DNA of 6,831 bases, taken from the NCBI GenBank assembly GCA_002329075.1, contig DCXR01000081.1:2731-9561 (forward strand), read 5' to 3'. Shown in pieces: positions 5,832 through 6,831 of the stretch (its first letter is position 1; every line of letters starts with the position of its first letter). Position numbers and translations under genes: made by a program. The notes beneath the pieces were generated by a model. The model made no database searches and was not told where the DNA came from. It worked only from the letters and a program-made list of their open reading frames with translations. This stretch comes from Candidatus Neomicrothrix sp. UBA2131 (GTDB lineage Bacteria > Actinomycetota > Acidimicrobiia > Acidimicrobiales > MedAcidi-G1).

Positions 5832-5859
5832 CTAGCCGGTCGGGGTCGGGAGCGGCTAG
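5832..5859 (-). terminator. Stem-loop overlapping the crgA stop codon
   Basis: CTAGCCG (5832-5838) pairs perfectly with CGGCTAG (5853-5859); the loop is 14 nt and contains GTCGGGGTCGGG. The crgA TAG (5858-5856) sits in the stem base. A role in termination or 3'-end protection is possible; no T-tract follows. Confidence 0.35.
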
Positions 5860-6128
5860 TGGAGCCGTGTCGCTGTGAGGATGCCGCCGAGGATGCTTCC
5901 GAGGCCGACCATCAGGTAGAGGTTCTTCATCCCGCCCGGCATCCAGCCCACGTAGTTGAAGAAGATGATCACGATGCCGAGCGCCAGCAGGCCGAACATC
6001 AGCACGGGCACCCATGTCGGCGAGGTCTTCGAGGCGGGGGACGTCGGGGCGTTGTAGCGCGAGCCGGACGGGCCACCCTTCGGGGTCACCCGGCCACCCT
6101 CGACGCGCTTCTTCGGGGGGGTCGGCAT
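5856..6128 (-). CDS. crgA: Cell division protein CrgA
   Basis: Small actinobacterial divisome membrane protein of 90 aa. In mycobacteria and streptomycetes CrgA binds FtsZ and septal peptidoglycan synthesis proteins and helps place or time the septum. The sequence has the family plan: a basic, Pro/Lys/Gly-rich cytoplasmic N-terminus (1-36), helix one (about 38-58) after SPTWVPVLM, a short loop with GWMPGG (61-66), helix two (about 70-87) and the ending TATRLH (85-90), comparable to the ...TMRWH end of the M. tuberculosis protein. ATG 6128 is chosen because it gives the family length; the frame stays open 30 codons further, but that stretch looks noncoding. No Shine-Dalgarno sequence is present, and TATCCT lies 7 nt upstream, suggesting a leaderless mRNA. 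It is divergent from trpG/pabA, the same pairing seen near the origin in mycobacteria. Confidence 0.9.
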   Translation of the reverse strand: MPTPPKKRVEGGRVTPKGGPSGSRYNAPTSPASKTSPTWVPVLMFGLLALGIVIIFFNYVGWMPGGMKNLYLMVGLGSILGGILTATRLH

Positions 6129-6135
6129 GGGCACG

Positions 6136-6141
6136 AGGATA
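6136..6141 (-). promoter_or_regulatory. -10-like TATCCT for leaderless crgA mRNA
   Basis: On the minus strand TATCCT ends 7 nt before the ATG at 6128. It fits TANNNT, and no ribosome binding site competes. The -35 region is GC-rich with no recognisable consensus. Confidence 0.45.
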
Positions 6142-6206
6142 GGGGCGCCACGGCAGGACGGGCGGCTCCACCGAAATCCGGCCGAACGGCAGGCGGCCAC
6201 GCCCGT

Positions 6207-6212
6207 TACGGT
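6207..6212 (+). promoter_or_regulatory. -10-like TACGGT for leaderless trpG/pabA mRNA
   Basis: TACGGT ends 8 nt before GTG 6221, with no Shine-Dalgarno sequence. It shares the 92-bp divergent gap with the crgA promoter, and the two -10-like elements are about 65 bp apart. Confidence 0.45.
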
Positions 6213-6220
6213 ACGCACCC

Positions 6221-6799
6221 GTGGCCGCCCGTGTCCTCGTCATCGACAACTACGACTCGTTCGTCTACAACCTCGTCCAGTACCTGGGTGAGCTCGGAGC
6301 CGAGCCGATCGTCCACCGCCACGATGCCATCACGACTGCCGAGGCCGCCGAACTCGAACCCGACGCCGTCCTCGTCAGCCCGGGACCCGGTCGACCCGAG
6401 GACGCCGGAGTCTCGACCTCGATCATCCACTGGGCCGCCGGACGGGTCCCCGTCCTCGGCGTCTGCCTCGGCCACCAGTGCATCGGCGCCGCCTGGGGCG
6501 GCAACGTGGTCCGGGCACCGGAGGTCATGCACGGCAAGACCTCCCGGATCCACCACGAGGGCGCAGGCGTGTTCGCCGGGCTTCCCTCACCGTTCGAGGC
6601 GACCCGCTACCACTCGCTGCTGGTCGAGCGTTCGTCGCTACCCGGGGAGTTCGAGGTGACCGCCTCCACCGAGGACGGCCTCGTCATGGGGCTGCGACAC
6701 AGGGACCTCGACGTCGAGGGCGTCCAGTTCCACCCCGAGTCGATCCTCACCGCTTCCGGCCACGATCTCCTGGCCAACTTCCTGGCCAGGGTGGGCTGA
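6221..6799 (+). CDS. trpG: Anthranilate/aminodeoxychorismate synthase glutaminase subunit
   Basis: Class I glutamine amidotransferase of 192 aa, full length. It releases ammonia from glutamine for a partner chorismate-using subunit (TrpE or PabB), feeding tryptophan or folate synthesis in the cytoplasm. Motifs: N-terminal NYDSF (10-14); oxyanion-region SPGPGRP (53-59); nucleophile elbow GVCLGHQ (80-86) with Cys82; HGKTS (104-108), typical of the TrpG/PabA group; RYHSL (129-133); and FHPESILT (170-177) with His171 and Glu173 completing the triad. The start is GTG at 6221, giving the normal N-terminus. Sequence alone does not separate TrpG from PabA; the position next to crgA matches the actinobacterial copy annotated trpG or pabA, often amphibolic. 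No partner synthase subunit gene lies in the window. Confidence 0.95.
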   Translation: MAARVLVIDNYDSFVYNLVQYLGELGAEPIVHRHDAITTAEAAELEPDAVLVSPGPGRPEDAGVSTSIIHWAAGRVPVLGVCLGHQCIGAAWGGNVVRAPEVMHGKTSRIHHEGAGVFAGLPSPFEATRYHSLLVERSSLPGEFEVTASTEDGLVMGLRHRDLDVEGVQFHPESILTASGHDLLANFLARVG

Positions 6800-6801
6800 C
6801 C

Positions 6802-6831
6802 TCAGCCCTCGGGTGCCGCAGTCGTCTCGGG
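6802..6831 (-). CDS. Possible C-terminal end of a converging gene (pknB position)
   Basis: The minus strand reads in frame PETTAAPEG then TGA (6804-6802), 2 bp past the trpG stop. A Thr/Ala/Pro-rich tail is compatible with the C-terminus of an extracytoplasmic protein. In Mycobacterium pknB converges on trpG at this place. Nine codons cannot identify a gene, so this is mainly an inference from gene order; the gene runs out of the window. Confidence 0.3.
   Translation of the reverse strand, partial: PETTAAPEG

Larger units (their letters stand above)
5698..5855. other. Convergent noncoding region rich in inverted repeats
   Basis: These 158 bp lie between the stops of the zinc-ribbon gene and crgA, so no gene needs a promoter here. 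Besides the individually listed stem-loops it contains GGGGG (5704-5708) facing CCCCC (5715-5719), an outer inverted pair TTCCCAC (5729-5735) / GTGGGAA (5771-5777), and the palindrome ACACGTGT (5781-5788). The density of symmetric elements is more than two terminators would need. Confidence 0.55.

Noticed and set aside
6129..6218. 30-codon N-terminal extension of crgA
   Set aside because: It exceeds the family length, its Arg/Ser/Cys-rich translation is unlike CrgA, and it would run across the crgA promoter region and nearly to trpG.

Overview
The window looks like the chromosome of a high-GC actinobacterium, most likely an acidimicrobial lineage. The evidence is the strong G/C bias at third codon positions across most genes, frequent GTG starts, a lipoprotein with a Thr/Pro/Val linker, and the crgA-trpG/pabA pair followed by what may be the end of a converging gene. 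In Mycobacterium and relatives this pair sits beside pknB near the replication origin. The taxonomic call is inference from gene content and composition, with no database search behind it.

Layout: (i) 1-105 is a leader with extreme C- and G-tracts and a strong inverted repeat. (ii) 106-1623 (+) is a secreted lipoprotein with a repeat linker, a probable beta-sandwich domain and a degenerate M23/LytM-like domain; by hand count it is visibly less GC-rich than everything to its right. (iii) 1779-2516 and 2521-3726 (+) form a tight pair: a classical short-chain dehydrogenase/reductase and a protein resembling the AttH/CrtC-type lipocalin-like family. (iv) 3772-5373 (-) is a second pair, a DoxX-family membrane protein followed without a gap (TGA immediately followed by GTG) by an ACAD10-type aminoglycoside-phosphotransferase-fold protein. 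(v) 5446-5697 (+) is a small membrane-anchored zinc-ribbon protein divergent from doxX. (vi) 5698-5855 is a convergent noncoding stretch with several inverted repeats, including a DnaA-box-like palindrome. (vii) 5856-6128 (-) is crgA, divergent from trpG/pabA at 6221-6799 (+). (viii) The last 30 bases may hold the C-terminus of a converging minus-strand gene, where pknB would be expected.

The best-supported recurring signal is transcriptional. Four genes (SDR, zinc-ribbon protein, crgA, trpG) lack a Shine-Dalgarno sequence but carry a TANNNT -10-like hexamer 6-8 nt before the start codon, the arrangement expected for leaderless mRNAs. No stretch over 300 bases lacks a gene. I see no CRISPR array, tRNA, rRNA, insertion sequence or prophage, and no clear novel multi-gene system. 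The most unusual items are the degenerate M23-like lipoprotein, the palindromic intergenic region near crgA, and the uncharacterised SDR/lipocalin-like and DoxX/phosphotransferase pairs.
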